64,000 nt of DNA, from the NCBI GenBank assembly GCA_030704615.1, contig CM060733.1, positions 22,940,001 to 23,004,000 of the forward strand. The letters are read 5' to 3'. Numbering within the stretch: the stretch's first letter is position 1; every line of letters starts with the position of its first letter. This DNA comes from Takakia lepidozioides. Its lineage: Eukaryota > Streptophyta > Takakiopsida > Takakiales > Takakiaceae. Position numbers and translations under genes: made by a program. This document shows, one piece after another, positions 43,276-55,964 of this stretch. The notes under the pieces were generated by a model. The model worked only from the letters and a program-made list of their open reading frames with translations. It made no database searches and was not told the origin of the DNA.

Positions 43276-46200
43276 ATGCAAAGTAATGAAGAGACTTTGG
43301 CTGAAGTAATATGTCAGACCAAAGCAAAAATTACCATTGGACAGCTATTAGCTGTGGCACCTTATTGTAGGCACAGGCTGTATCAAGCAATCAATCGAAT
43401 TGCCCAAGAAACAGGAAACACAGACCTGAACAGCAAGGTGACCAGTTATAATGTGAAGCCGGAAGGGCGAGAACCAGTCATGGACTTTGATGATTCTATG
43501 CCAGTAATCCATTGAGAATTGGAAAGCACAGAACTAACTGATGTATGATAGATGGTGGTTCTGGAGTAAATATCATGACAGACCAATTAAGGAAGAAGCT
43601 TGGTCTAAGTAACATGAAACCAGCCCCATTTACAGTAACAATGGCAGATCAAAGAAGTGTGCAGCCATTGGGATTAATAAGAGGAGTTAAGATACAGATA
43701 CAGAAAATGACCTTTATGATCACAGTAACTGTATTAGAAAATGGATGAAGTCATGGAGGCTTACTCCTTATTATGGGGACGACCGTGGCTGAAACAGGCC
43801 AGGGTATTCCATGACTGGAATTCTCAGTTACTAACCGTGCATAATGGGATACACGAGATACAAATTACCACAAAGAAATCTAGTAGATTACCTGCTACAA
43901 GAAGACCTCGAGGAGTCAGAGAGTATGACTGGAGAGGAGGACTGGATGAGGAGCAGGAAGCTACCCTATTTGCTGCACACCCAGAGTGGGAGCAGGTTGC
44001 AGAGAGATGCGGCTGGAAAGCCTAAGTTGTTTGAGAGGTATCTGCTGTGGTGTAGTGACAGCAACACCAACTGAAGAAGAAACCAGCATTTACCCATCAC
44101 ATTTCTATGAAGAAAGAGAAGGAGAGAAATAGAAATCCTAGAAGAACCAGCCACTGTGAGCTTACAGGATGAAGTGGTGACTGGTTGGACAATCACAGCT
44201 GATGAGCAGGTGAGAGAAGTAAATGTGGGAACTAAAGAGGAACCGAGGATGGGTGAAAGTTGGAGCTGATTTGGAGCCGGAATTCTTCGAAGAAGCTAAA
44301 AGCTTGTTCATCAAATACAGAGATGTATTTGCTTGGAGCTATGAGGATCTAAAAGAGATACCACCTGAAGTCTGTCAGCATAAGATTGAACTGGAACCAG
44401 GGTCAGTACCAATCAAGCATGCGAGGTATAGAATGAATCCCAACTACGCACAGAAGGTTGGAGAAGAGATAAAGAAGTTGGCTGAGGCTAAGTTTATATA
44501 CCCAATAGAGTATACAACTTGGTTGTCACCCATTGTAATAGTTCCCAAAGAAGAATGGCAAACTAAGAGTATGTGTGAACTATAAGAAGCTGAATGCTTG
44601 TACGAAGAAAGATCCTTTCCCTTTGCCATTCACAAAAGCAGTATTAGACACTGTGGCAGGCCATGAGATGTACTCATTCATGGATGGCTTCAGTGGTTAT
44701 AATCAAGTGCAAGTGGCAGAAGAAGACCAAGGGAAAACAGCTTTCATCACAGACTGGGGGGCTTATGCATACAAAGTCATGCCCTTTGGACTTTGTAATG
44801 CACCAGCGACCTTTCAGAGAGTGATAAGTGAATCTTTTCATGAGTATCTGGGATGATTTCATGCAGGGTATTCTTGGATGATTTCAGTGTGTACAGCTCT
44901 AAGAGTGAGCACTTGCATAAATTGGAGTTATGTTTGGCCAGATGCAGGATGAGAGGTCTGGGCCTGAATCCAGAGAAGTGTACTTTCTGTGTGAACTCAG
45001 GGTTGCTTCTGGGACACATTGTGTGTAAGAAGGGACTCCTTGTGGATCCCAGAAAGACGGAGTCCATTAAAGCCTCTCCACCACCAGTGAATGTTAAAAG
45101 TCTACGGAGATTCCTTGGGCAAACCAGTTATTACAGAAGATTTGTCAAAAGGTATGCACAAATAGCAGCAGCCATTGAGCAAGCTTCTGAAGAAAGATAA
45201 AAGTTTTGCCTGGACAGCTGAATGTCAACAGACGTTGAGGAACTTACACTGTCAGTAACAACTACACCTGTGCTGATTAACCCTCACTGGCATGTAGTAT
45301 TTCATGTTCACTGCGATGCATCAGGAGAAGCGTGGGAGCGGTGTTAGCCCAGAATGTTACAGGGAATATAGATTCACCTGTGTACTATGCTAGCCGGTTG
45401 ATGAACAGTGCTGAGAGGAACTATAGCACAACGGAAAGAGAAGCATTGGCAATGATTTATGCAGGTAAGAAATTCAGGCATTACCTATTGGAAGAAGAAA
45501 GTTTATGTTTTATGTGGATCACCAGGCTCTGATATATCTGGTGAACAAGCCTTTGATAAGTGGAAGGATAGCGAGGTGGTTAATAATCTTGCATGAGTTT
45601 GAGTTCGAGGTTATTTACAAGCCTGGCCGTTTGCATCTTGTGGCAGATCATTGTCACGACTAACAACAGGAGAGGCCGCCACAGGAGTGACGATCAGTTA
45701 CCTGATGCGAGTTTATTTGTAATGGAGGTGCAAGGAAGTGCAGATGAATGGTTAGATTGGCAGTGGCCAATCAGATACTACCTTGCTCATGGTCAGTGCC
45801 CACCTAGTTATGGTAAGGAGCAGAGGAAGAGAATCGCTATCAAAGCTTTACCTTTATACTAGGTGGTAGGAAGCAGAATGTATAAGTTAGGACCTGATGG
45901 AGTACTAAAACGATGCTTGTACCACCATGAAGTAATAAAGTTTGGCGGAGGAAGTTCATAAAGGAGTGGCTGGAGGTCATTTTGGAGAAGAGACTACCAG
46001 TAGAAAGATACTACTCGCAGGATACTGGTGGCCTACTTTGTTCAAAGATGTACACGAGTATGTCAGAAGTGTGATGAATGTCAGAGGCTAGGACCTTTGC
46101 AGAGATCTGGAAGGATGGCCTTGCATCCTACAATGCCTACGGAACCATTTCAGAAATAGGGACTAGACTTTGTTGGACCAATTAACCACCATCCAAGAAT

Positions 46201-46880
46201 ACACGAAACAGGTACATAATTACAGCCACTGATTATACTACAAAGTGGGTGGAAGCTAAAGCTTTGAGGGACAACACAGCCAAGTCCACAGCAAGGTTCC
46301 TCCTTACGAGAACATACTTACAAGATTTGGCTGTCCCTTAGAATTTATCAGTGATCAAGGAAGTCACTTCATGAATGCGACCATTGAGTTGTTGACTAAA
46401 GAGTTATGATTGTGCATAGAAAGAGTACAACATATTACCCACAGGGTAATGGGCAGGCAGAGGCTACCAACAAAATACTATGTACTATCTTGGCTAAGAT
46501 AGTCAATGCAAACAGAACGGATTGGGGATACAAAGCTGCTGACAGCTTTGTGGTCATACAGGACTTCATATAAAGTCACCACTAAGTATACACCATTCCA
46601 ATTAGTTTATGGTATGGAAGCCTTACTTCCAGTGGAATTCCTGTACCTACCATGAGAACGGAGTGGGAAAAAAGAATGGAATTGCAAGACTCCATCAAGG
46701 TCAGGAAACATGAATTATACCAGTGGAAGAAGTACGTGCTGATGCAGCTGATAATATGACCAGAATTCAGATGAAGCGAAGGAACAGTTTGATGATGAAG
46801 GCAAGTAAAGACTTTTAAGACGGGGGATTTGGTTCTATGGTTGCGAAGAAGAAAGGAAAGATTCAAGCTTCTAAGCTTAA
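43276..46880 (+). pseudogene. gypsy-1 pol: protease, reverse transcriptase, RNase H, integrase
   Basis: Protease: MIDGGSGVNIMTDQLRKKLG near 43545. Reverse transcriptase: SPIVIVPK, FMDGFSGYNQVQVAE, MPFGLCNAPATFQRV (44680-44830), and the FLDDFSVYSS catalytic box near 44870. RNase H: VHCDASGEA, STTEREALAMIYA, FEFEVIYKPGR. Integrase: zinc region GGHFGEETTSRK, core LDFVGPI, ISDQGSHF, NGQAEATNKI (DDE present). At least eight one-base indels relative to gypsy-2 break it into short frames. No chromodomain is seen. The FLDD box, DGGS protease and a long post-integrase ORF point to a Tat/Athila-like, non-chromovirus lineage, by inference. Confidence 0.88.
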
Positions 46881-47144
46881 ATCACCGGGGAAAGGACCTT
46901 ATGTCATACAAAAGATGTATGATAACAACACCGCCATGTTACAAACCATTACAAAGAAGAAATGCTGGGAAGAGTCAATGCAAATAAGTTGAAGGGGTAC
47001 AGTGGTATCCATGACAAACCCCTGCAGCATGATTTGCATGTTGAACCGCAAGAGCAGTCACGGGCTGCACCAGTGTTACGAACGGAGTATGAAAACTTTG
47101 TCGCTAGGGCCCAGCATATATGACCAGGGGTGGACAAAACCAAA

Positions 47145-47390
47145 CGTGACACCAGCCTATCACAGCCCATCACGACGTGACAACAGCCTTATCACAGCCC
47201 ATCACGACGTGACACAGCCTATCACAGCCCAGCAAGGCGCAACAAGCCTATCACAGCCAGCACGGCGCAACACAGCTATAACAACATACCACAGCGTGTC
47301 ACAGCCTAACACAGCTTACCACAGTGCATCACAGCCTATCACAGCGTAACACAGTATGACACAGCCTGTCACAGCTCAACACAGCCTACT
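47145..47390 (+). repeat. CACAGCC minisatellite after integrase (gypsy-1)
   Basis: Units of TATCACAGCCCATCACGACG / ACACAGCC type. Same core word as the LTR array but a different, longer unit. The counterpart is at 59592-59800 in gypsy-2. Confidence 0.85.
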
Positions 47391-47889
47391 AAAGTTACAC
47401 GATCCATAGAATCAGTGACAAGTGGACACCATAATAACTTCAGGAAAATGGATGACGGAAGAGGGAAGGAAGGAGGAAACGGAAATTACTTTAAAAATAG
47501 GCACGTGGAGGTCAGGGGCGCGACACACAGACGACAATTGAAGTGCCAACGGACAGGTGTCAAAAAGAAAGAAGACAAGAACGGCGTCAAACGGGATGAA
47601 AGCCAGGGTCCCCTTAATGAGTACGGAAAAAAACAAAAAAGGGAAACGGAACAGACGGCAAGTACAGAAAAGCGGAATTCTTGTCCCATGTGTGATCCTA
47701 TGGACATCAACAGGGAGGGAAAGCCACTAAAAAAGATAAAATCTAAAATCCAGTCAACAGCGGATACAGCCAATAGAAAACCAGAGAAAGGATCTAGAAA
47801 TGGAGGGAAAATTGAGCGCAAGAGGCGGCGTCGTCTGAGTAACGGGACGTCTCGACAGGACAGGCAAAAATGCTATAACTTGGAAAACT

Positions 47890-50800
47890 ATGGAGGAACT
47901 AACAAGACTATACGCTCGCAAGATTACTTACGCAGTTGGCATAGACACGAAAGGACAGAGCGGAGCTTTCCTCTTTAGCGATGCTTACAAAAGCCCCGCA
48001 GGCTTACAAGAAATTACCCATAGCTTTTGCGGCAACCATACGTTTATGCTTTTGGAGCAACAGGCATTCCTGCAGTTGTTACAGCCAAAAACAGTCTGTG
48101 AGTCTAAAATGAAGAGAGTGAGAGGAATGGAGTAAATCAGGGTGAAGAGCACCACAATTCTGTAGAGAAAACAAACGATTGCTACCCCACAGGCGATACA
48201 GATACTGGAGGAGCTGAGATTGCAAGGATTGCAAAGCCTAGATTGGAACTAAACCAGAGACAGTACATGTTACAATTTTTGCAGAACTTTGAGGCCAAGG
48301 ACAGGAAACAACAACGGGTGAGTTGAGGGAGTGGAATAATGATTACTCCCCCTATACCTCCAGCAATGTTTCGATTGCAGCAGGTCAGGTGCATGTGAGC
48401 AACACCGGGCAAGACTGCAAATAGAGGACTTATTCCAAGAAGGGAGTTTCTTTAAAACTCAGGGTTATGCTTGTACCAAGGCTGTGTACCCAGGGTTAAA
48501 AGAGGTAGGCCAGGTATTGAACGTTCTGATTGCCATGAAACAGAACCAACAGTATTTGAGCAGATCCTTCACGGAGGAAATACTCAAAGGCCTGAAGGGA
48601 CAAGAGTACAATGGGCGGACATAATGTACAACGCACTGGTAGAGGAGATGAAAAGATTACAAGGTACTACCGCAAAGTCTCCTATCATAGTGTCTGGCCC
48701 AATCATTGCTCAAATAATCCTTTGATTCTGGCATACTTAATGCGCAAGAAAGAAAGGAAATGGGAGTGTTTGAGCCAGAAACAACTGCAATGGAAGAGCA
48801 AGGCTCTTCACACAGTGAGGGTGGACTAGCAGGGCAACAACCGAGACTAAGAGAGGCAGAGAAGGGGAAAGACTGTAGTGGCGGATCCACTGGCTTCACG
48901 GATTCCGCATGATAATGTTTCCCAAGCTCATGGCCAGGAAGGGGCACAGCAGCACAGAGAAATGCTATTACTGGAAGCAGGACCTTCAGAGAGGGAGGAG
49001 GAAGTTACTTCTGCATCACAACCATCACAGCCACCTGAACGACTTGTCACAAGGTCACAAGTTATCCATGCAGCTCAACCAGAAATAATTGATTTGGAAA
49101 GTGAAGGGTTAGATATTCCAACTACAGAACAGATAGTGGCAGAAATAGAGAAGGGGGACCTTCTCTATGAATATTCTGGTCTGGTCAAGGAGACAGAAAT
49201 CCCAGAGGTGCAACAGTTGCCCAAGGGAAATCCTGAGGTGCATATAATACACACACCTGTGTCGGAGGTACCACAGGCGGAAGGTCATGACACTGTAGCA
49301 CCGGTGATAGATGAAGTAGTTCAGGAAGAAAATCCGGTGGGACAATGGCCTGAATGGTTAGTGAGACATCACACTGTTGAAGATCAGGAGGAACAGCAGC
49401 AACCTCACCATGATGACCCTCAACAGGCAATGCTGATGAGTTCCATAGGCAGGACACTTAATTTGTTGGGGACTTATGTCAAATCCCATGTTCCAATTAC
49501 CCAATTGACAGCCTTGAAAGAGGAACTCAGGAAGGAGTTTGAGGCTCGACTTGCCACTGAGTGTGCAAACAAGGTCGATGAAGAGGTCACTCTCAAGATG
49601 AAGCAGGACTTGGGAAATACAGAAATGGCTTTGCAATTGGCCAAGCAACAATTGATTGAGGCAGGCCTCGCGCAAGACCAGTTGCACGAAGCACATAAGC
49701 AACAGCTATACCAAATGCAGGTGCAGCATGAAAGCAAGTTGCAAGAACTGAATGCACTACATACGGAGTTGCAGACAGTGCATAACAGGATGGCGATACA
49801 ATGTGCTACATTTACAACTATGCTTGACCAATCTACAAAAGAAATAAACAGTCAAGCGGAAAAATGTACGAAGGCAGAAGAAGAGAATGTTGAGCAAATG
49901 AAGCTCATTGTCGATATGAAGAATACAATCTGTCGCAATGAAGATACTTTCAAGCAATACAGGCAGATTGAAGCTGATCTGATCAAGAGAAGCACATCGT
50001 GGAGTTGCAACAAACCATCATGGCCAATAGAAATGAAATCGCGGTCAAAACAAGGCTTGGAAGGAAGCCAATAATCTACTTGCTGCTATGCGCAATTGGT
50101 TGAACCTCAGGCGAAGCGCATGGAGGCTTTACAACAGCAGTTGGAATTGTACAAGCTAAGAGAGGAGCAAACTCTCAGGGGAACCACAAGCAACTTGGTG
50201 GATAACAGCCTTATGCAGGTCTGGTTAGCACAAGGGCCAGTAGAGGGCAAAGCACCACGGAAGCTCACCCAAAGCGAGATGAATGAGCTCAGGCTGCAGG
50301 TGCAGAACATTGCCACAACTACTATAGACAATGTCTATAGTAGGATAGCAGAGTTACAAGAGGATGTAGACGGACTCCAGACTCAAGTGGAAGACCTCAC
50401 TTCAAACATCGACCAAAGAGTCTATATCCCTCAGGAACAGCTAATGGCTTCTTATTTACAAGCCAGAACTTGGCTTTTCAGTCTTCACAGGAGGTGCAGG
50501 AGATGCCAATGATACAAGAGCCAGTACCACCACCACCACAACAAGTCACTGTACCAGTAGCTGAACCTGTGGTTACTACAACCACACCACAGCCACCACA
50601 GCCGGAGGTATGGGGCAATGCCGCTTTTAACCCACCTAAAACTCCAGCTGCAAGGGAGTACAGTAGGGCTATGATTATGCCCTTCAACCAAATTCCCATC
50701 ATGTTGGATTTGGCTTGGAAAGAAAGAATTAGTCCTCCGCAGTCATTCGCACATTACTACCAAATCATGCGTATTTGGCTGCCAGTGGCAACTAGGACTA

Positions 50801-51679
50801 AAGTTCTCCGAACAATCGACATATTGAAGATCATCACTTTGCACAATACTGGCACGAGGCAGGTACCATGTTGAGGGAATTGTTGCTTTCCAGGTTGTAC
50901 ATGGACTCATTTATACCAAGACCAAGGAGATAGCAAGTATTGTCATGGGGTGCGGGTTATACTACGCTGCTTGTTTTCTGGTACGTTACCACATTGAGCA
51001 ACAAAAGATGCAAACACGCTTTCAAAGTTATTCCAGTGGAGATCATTGGGTATTACCTTCGGTGCCACCTCATATGTACCTATATGACCCAAAAGTTATG
51101 ATGCAAAAGGATTCTCAAATTCGTTCATGGTTTCAAGCGGCTGCAACCATTTGTCAACACAGAAATTCGGCATTGATGACATTTTCTATAAGGGACATGT
51201 GGCATGGAAGTACTTGCACGCTGCACAGAAGTATTGGTACCCCACTCACCTGGACAGACAAGGAGCTCAGTGTCTACACCAATTTTGCTGTTCAGCGGTT
51301 ACACCAAGTTGTAAAATACAAACTTCCAGACATGGTAGGACAGCATTGTATGCCCCAGATGATTCCACAAAAAGTTCGAAAATTAAAACACCTGAGAGGC
51401 GATGAGGATTCTGATACAACTGTTTTCTTCACGAATTCTTTTGACATGGGAGAAGACTATGCAATTCAGATGGCAGAGAAGAAGCGACGGGGGTCTCCTA
51501 TGCCGGAAAGTTACCTCGATATCAGCCTCCAGAGGGCCTCACTTATCCAGGTAGTGATCAACCATCTCCGTCAACCAGAGACAGACCTCGGGCTCGTACA
51601 CACAGTCCGCCACGAAACTCTCAACGTCAAGAAGGTGCTCACTCACAAAGGTTTGCTAGTCGAAATCAGTAAACCGTGA
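47890..51679 (+). pseudogene. gypsy-1 additional ORF between integrase and 3' LTR
   Basis: A long extra gene of about 1,250 codons, readable after allowing for indels. The N-terminal part is alpha-helical (AFLQLLQPK, KMKRVRGME) and degraded in this copy. The stretch 48878-50074 is open and includes a long coiled coil rich in Gln, Glu and Lys (about 49520-50200). A Pro/Gln-rich linker (PPPPQQVTVPVAEP) and a C-terminal domain follow (AREYSRAMIMPFNQIPI, MGCGLYYAACFLVRYHIEQQ, SGDHWVLPSVPPHMYLYD), ending at KPGAT-like VEISKP. I cannot assign a function. Extra ORFs in this position are known in Tat/Athila/Ogre-type gypsy elements. Confidence 0.75.
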
Positions 51680-51688
51680 GGACACGGC

Positions 51689-51709
51689 TTTTTGAGGGGG
51701 AAGGGGTAA
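51689..51709 (+). other. polypurine tract of gypsy-1
   Basis: TTTTTGAGGGGGAAGGGGTAA directly before the LTR start TGTTAGAGG. Confidence 0.85.
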
Positions 51710-52697
51710 TGTTAGAGGACTGTCGGGGACTTAGACACTTATACGGGATCTGTAGGGTACCCTTAATTTTTGCACAGACTGAGACCAACAGGAGCCTTAG
51801 GGGGTGACAGCAGCGCACTGTAGAGGGGGGTTACACAGTCGTCACAGCCCACACAAGACATCACAGCCAACACAGCCAACACAGCCCGTCACAGTCGTCA
51901 CAGCCGACACAAGCCACACAGCCCGTCACAGTCGACACAGCCGACACACGCGACACAGCAGTCACAGCCCGGCACAGCCACACAGCCGTCACAGCCCGAC
52001 ACAGCCAAACACAGTCGCACAGCCAGTCACAGCCCGTCACAGTTTCACACAGCCAGTCACAGCTTGACACAGCTGTCACGATCATAGGGAACGAAGAGTA
52101 GGACAGGGAACGACTGTGGGGGAACAACACCTGCGAAGGGAACATGTTAGTTCACAGACGACGGTTAGTGAGGGAAACGGTTAGAACCGCGGATAGGAAG
52201 ATAAAAGGGGAAACGGGGAATGAGGGAGATCATTAGAGGAGGACTTCTTGGGTGATAGAGCGAGAGGGATCGGGCAGAGATGGAGAACGAAGTGAAGAGA
52301 TAGAGAGAGGATTAGTAGATGCTTGATATATGCAAAGCTGTAGTGTAATATTGTAGAGCAGATTAGAGACAATGGCTTCGGCCTGATACCTGATAAATCA
52401 TAATCGATACTTTTACGATACAATCACACTGTGTAGAGAGATCTGAGTGAAGCTGTGGAATGAATGGATGAGTTGATGGAATCCAATAGATTGATAAAGC
52501 AAACTGATACTTAATTATCAATGGTAAGATAGCTAACATGAATACCAAAAGGGAAACAAATAGGAAACACCCCATGATACACTAGCTGTAGGTCATGACT
52601 GATTGTTCTGCGCGGGCTGAGTACTTAGAGATTTCCAACTCTTCTATCTTGGAGTTTCCGCCTCGAATAGCGAAGGGATGGGTGAGTAAAAGCGCGC
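51710..52697 (+). repeat. LTR shared by gypsy-1 (3') and gypsy-2 (5')
   Basis: Repeats 39358-40364 with few differences up to GGGTGAGTAAAAGCGCGC, where the N gap begins about 5-8 bp before the expected LTR end. No separate second LTR is visible before the internal region of gypsy-2 resumes. Confidence 0.85.
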
Positions 52698-53197
52698 NNN
52701 NNNNNNNNNNNNNNNNNNNNNNNNNNNNNNNNNNNNNNNNNNNNNNNNNNNNNNNNNNNNNNNNNNNNNNNNNNNNNNNNNNNNNNNNNNNNNNNNNNNN
52801 NNNNNNNNNNNNNNNNNNNNNNNNNNNNNNNNNNNNNNNNNNNNNNNNNNNNNNNNNNNNNNNNNNNNNNNNNNNNNNNNNNNNNNNNNNNNNNNNNNNN
52901 NNNNNNNNNNNNNNNNNNNNNNNNNNNNNNNNNNNNNNNNNNNNNNNNNNNNNNNNNNNNNNNNNNNNNNNNNNNNNNNNNNNNNNNNNNNNNNNNNNNN
53001 NNNNNNNNNNNNNNNNNNNNNNNNNNNNNNNNNNNNNNNNNNNNNNNNNNNNNNNNNNNNNNNNNNNNNNNNNNNNNNNNNNNNNNNNNNNNNNNNNNNN
53101 NNNNNNNNNNNNNNNNNNNNNNNNNNNNNNNNNNNNNNNNNNNNNNNNNNNNNNNNNNNNNNNNNNNNNNNNNNNNNNNNNNNNNNNNNNNNNNNNN
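52698..53197. other. assembly gap (500 N)
   Basis: Exactly 500 N. From gypsy-1, about 350 bp of internal leader are expected between the LTR end and 53207, so the gap length is probably nominal. Confidence 0.98.
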
Positions 53198-53479
53198 ATG
53201 AAATAGCAGCCCCCCTGGGAGGAAAGGAAGGTGAATGTTTATACTCATATGCATGAAGAGCTTGTACTGGTAAAGAATTGGATTCCAAAGGTATTCTGTG
53301 GATCAAACTCATCCAAGAACAACTTTCCAGGCTTGTTTGCCATATGGTTATATGGTAACGGAGACTTCTAGTATAGCCAAGGGTGCATTGAAGCTTGAAA
53401 AAAACCAGGGCATATACGAGAGATACTACAGAAGAGAGTTTTGGTTATTGCCACATTAAAGAAATAAAAGACATGGGAC

Positions 53480-55794
53480 ATGAGTGATGAAAGAGAAGCT
53501 AGACTCCAGAGATATTCAGCAAAAAGAGAAAGTTATCTGAAAGCTAATTATCCATATCTTTGGGAGGAGGGATAGACATAGGGGAATCATCTGGACCTCT
53601 CACACCATTAAGATCAGAGAGTACATCACCCATACCGGAAGAACTAGAGTTGGATGTCACTCCTTCTTTTTCTTTGCAAGAAAGATTAAGGGAATTGGTA
53701 CGGGAAGAAGATCAACCACGAGGTGAAAGATCTGAGGTACATCCTGGATAAAAGATTTGACAGAAATCTTTGATAAGAGTTGGCATGGAACACCAAAAGC
53801 AGGAACTCCAGTTTCTGAAACGGAAAGATGAAGAAGGAGGAGAGGATGTGGCAGAGCCAACGGAGAGTTCAGACTCTCCAACACCATTGCAGTTGAGTTA
53901 CATGAGTGAAGAAGAAAACCAAGGGCAGAACTTGGAGGATGAAAACAGAGAGAAGAAATTGGAAGAGGAAGAGTATGAAGAAGTAGAACCAACAGCTGAG
54001 GTTGAGACTACAACCAGGACATCCCAACCCGTTGGGACCTGGATCAAGTGGAGCACTTGGATCACAGGCCAACGAAGGTGTCGGCTCAGGGGGATCAGGC
54101 GGGCTGCCTGGATCTGGCTCTGGGGGGACAGGGAGTGTGGGAAGTAGTGCAACTGGAGCTGGGAATACTGTGAATTGTGGGGGCCAGTAGCAGGGAGTGC
54201 TCAGGGCCACCACTGGGTGGAAGATCCACAACTACAACAGGTCCTCAAGGACCAGCACCAGCAAGGGTACCAGCATTTGTCAATGGGCAGAGGGTAGGGC
54301 CACAGATGGCGTTACAACCAACACGGGCAAAACCACCTTTTCCAATATATTCAGGAAAAGGGGATCCCGATGTACACATTAGCCAATTTGAGCACATGTG
54401 TATATTGAACAATGAGAATGGCGATGATGCCAAGATGAGACTGTTTCCTTGTTCACTTATCAAGAAAGCAAGTGAATGGTATGCAAGATTCCCTGATAAT
54501 CATTTCCTAACCTGGAATGGCTTGAATACAACATTCCGAAATAGGTTCAGGACAAGTAAAACTGAGGATGAAGTGTATGGAAGTTTACAACAGTTAAAGC
54601 AAAAGAAGCATGAAACTGTTGAGGAGTATATGGAAAAGATGGAATTGATGATGAAAAAGCTGGCTGCTGTACCAGCACCAGGTTTACAGAAGACTTGGTT
54701 TGTGAGTGGACTAAGACCAGAGTTGCAAAAGAAAGTGGATATGTTACCCCATAATACAGTGGAGGAGGCATTTGAAACAGCGAACAGAATTGAGCAATTG
54801 GGAATGCTCAGGAGAGAGAAAAGGGATGATGAGGACTCTGAGGATGAGTCAGATGAGGAAGAAGAGCAAGAGCTGAAAAGGAGAGTAAGAGAAAGGAGAA
54901 GTTGAAGAGGGATAACTATGAGAAAAGATTAGAAGAAATCTTGAAGAAGTATGCCACAGAGGCTGCAACACATTGGAGGAAGGGTGTTTGGTGTGCAAAG
55001 TGCCAGAATGAAGGCCATACCACCACTGAATGCCACATGAAGGAGAAACACTGTACTATCTGTAAAATGGATAACCATTCTACTGAGAATTGTTACTACA
55101 ACAGAAGGACAGCAGCTAGAGAACCTAGGCAAGTAAGGGTGCATCAAGTGCAGCCCCAGCCAAGAAGAAACAGTGATCAGGACCACTATGGTAGGCCTGG
55201 TGGTTATAACAATGGCATGGAAGGGAGAGGTAATTCAAGAGGGAATTACCAAGGAAATTCCAGAGGCAACTATCAGGGTAATCCAAGGGGGAATTACCAG
55301 CCAGGGAATCAGGATTACAGAATAAATCCTAGAGCAGACCAAGGGCGAGGACCAATGGTGAAGAACTGTGTTACTATTGTAATCAGGCAGGACATCGCAA
55401 GGCAGCCTGTTCATTCTGGATTAGACACCAGAATGAGATGAGAGCTCCTGTGAATGAGGGCCCAGTGGTGGCAGCTCACATGGTTAGGCCATGTGTTGTA
55501 CCAGAAGTAAGTACAATGATAGTAACGAGAAGCAAAGCCAAACTAATACCTCCAGTAGTTGAGGAAGATGATGATAATGAAGATGGCAGTGATGTGCCTG
55601 AAGATGATGAGGCTTGGAGAGATGAGAAAGAACTGCACAAAGAAGTGGCAGATACCATAAGGGAAATGCAGAAGAGTACTGATATTCCTATGGCAGATTC
55701 CTCTGATTCTGATGGAGAAGAAGAAGTGAGTGAGGATGAAAGGAAGAAAGAAGCTGCAGAATGCAGAGTAATGAAGGGACTTTGGCTGAAGTAA
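53480..55794 (+). pseudogene. gypsy-2 gag
   Basis: Same layout as gypsy-1 gag but less interrupted. MSDEREAR start; capsid domain in one frame at 54177-54905; three CCHC knuckles; RG-rich repeat; and an acidic C-terminal part (EEDDDNEDGSDVPEDDEAWR) to 55794. Frame changes occur near 53750, 54185, 54905 and 55350. The capsid block YSGKGDPDVHISQFEHMC and the knuckles are intact, so this copy is the better guide to the family protein. Confidence 0.88.
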
Positions 55795-55964
55795 TATGCC
55801 AGACCAAAGCAGAGATTATATTGGACAGCTATTGGCTGTGGCACCTTATTGTAGACACAGGCTGTATCAAGCAATCAATCGAATTGCCCATGTGACAGGA
55901 ACACAGACCTGAACAGCAAGGTGACCAGTTATAATGTGAAGCCGGAAGGGCGAGAAGAACAGTC

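Noticed and set aside
52595-53312. ORFs of 203-222 codons across the N gap
   Set aside because: Most of their length is undetermined sequence; they are artefacts of the gap.
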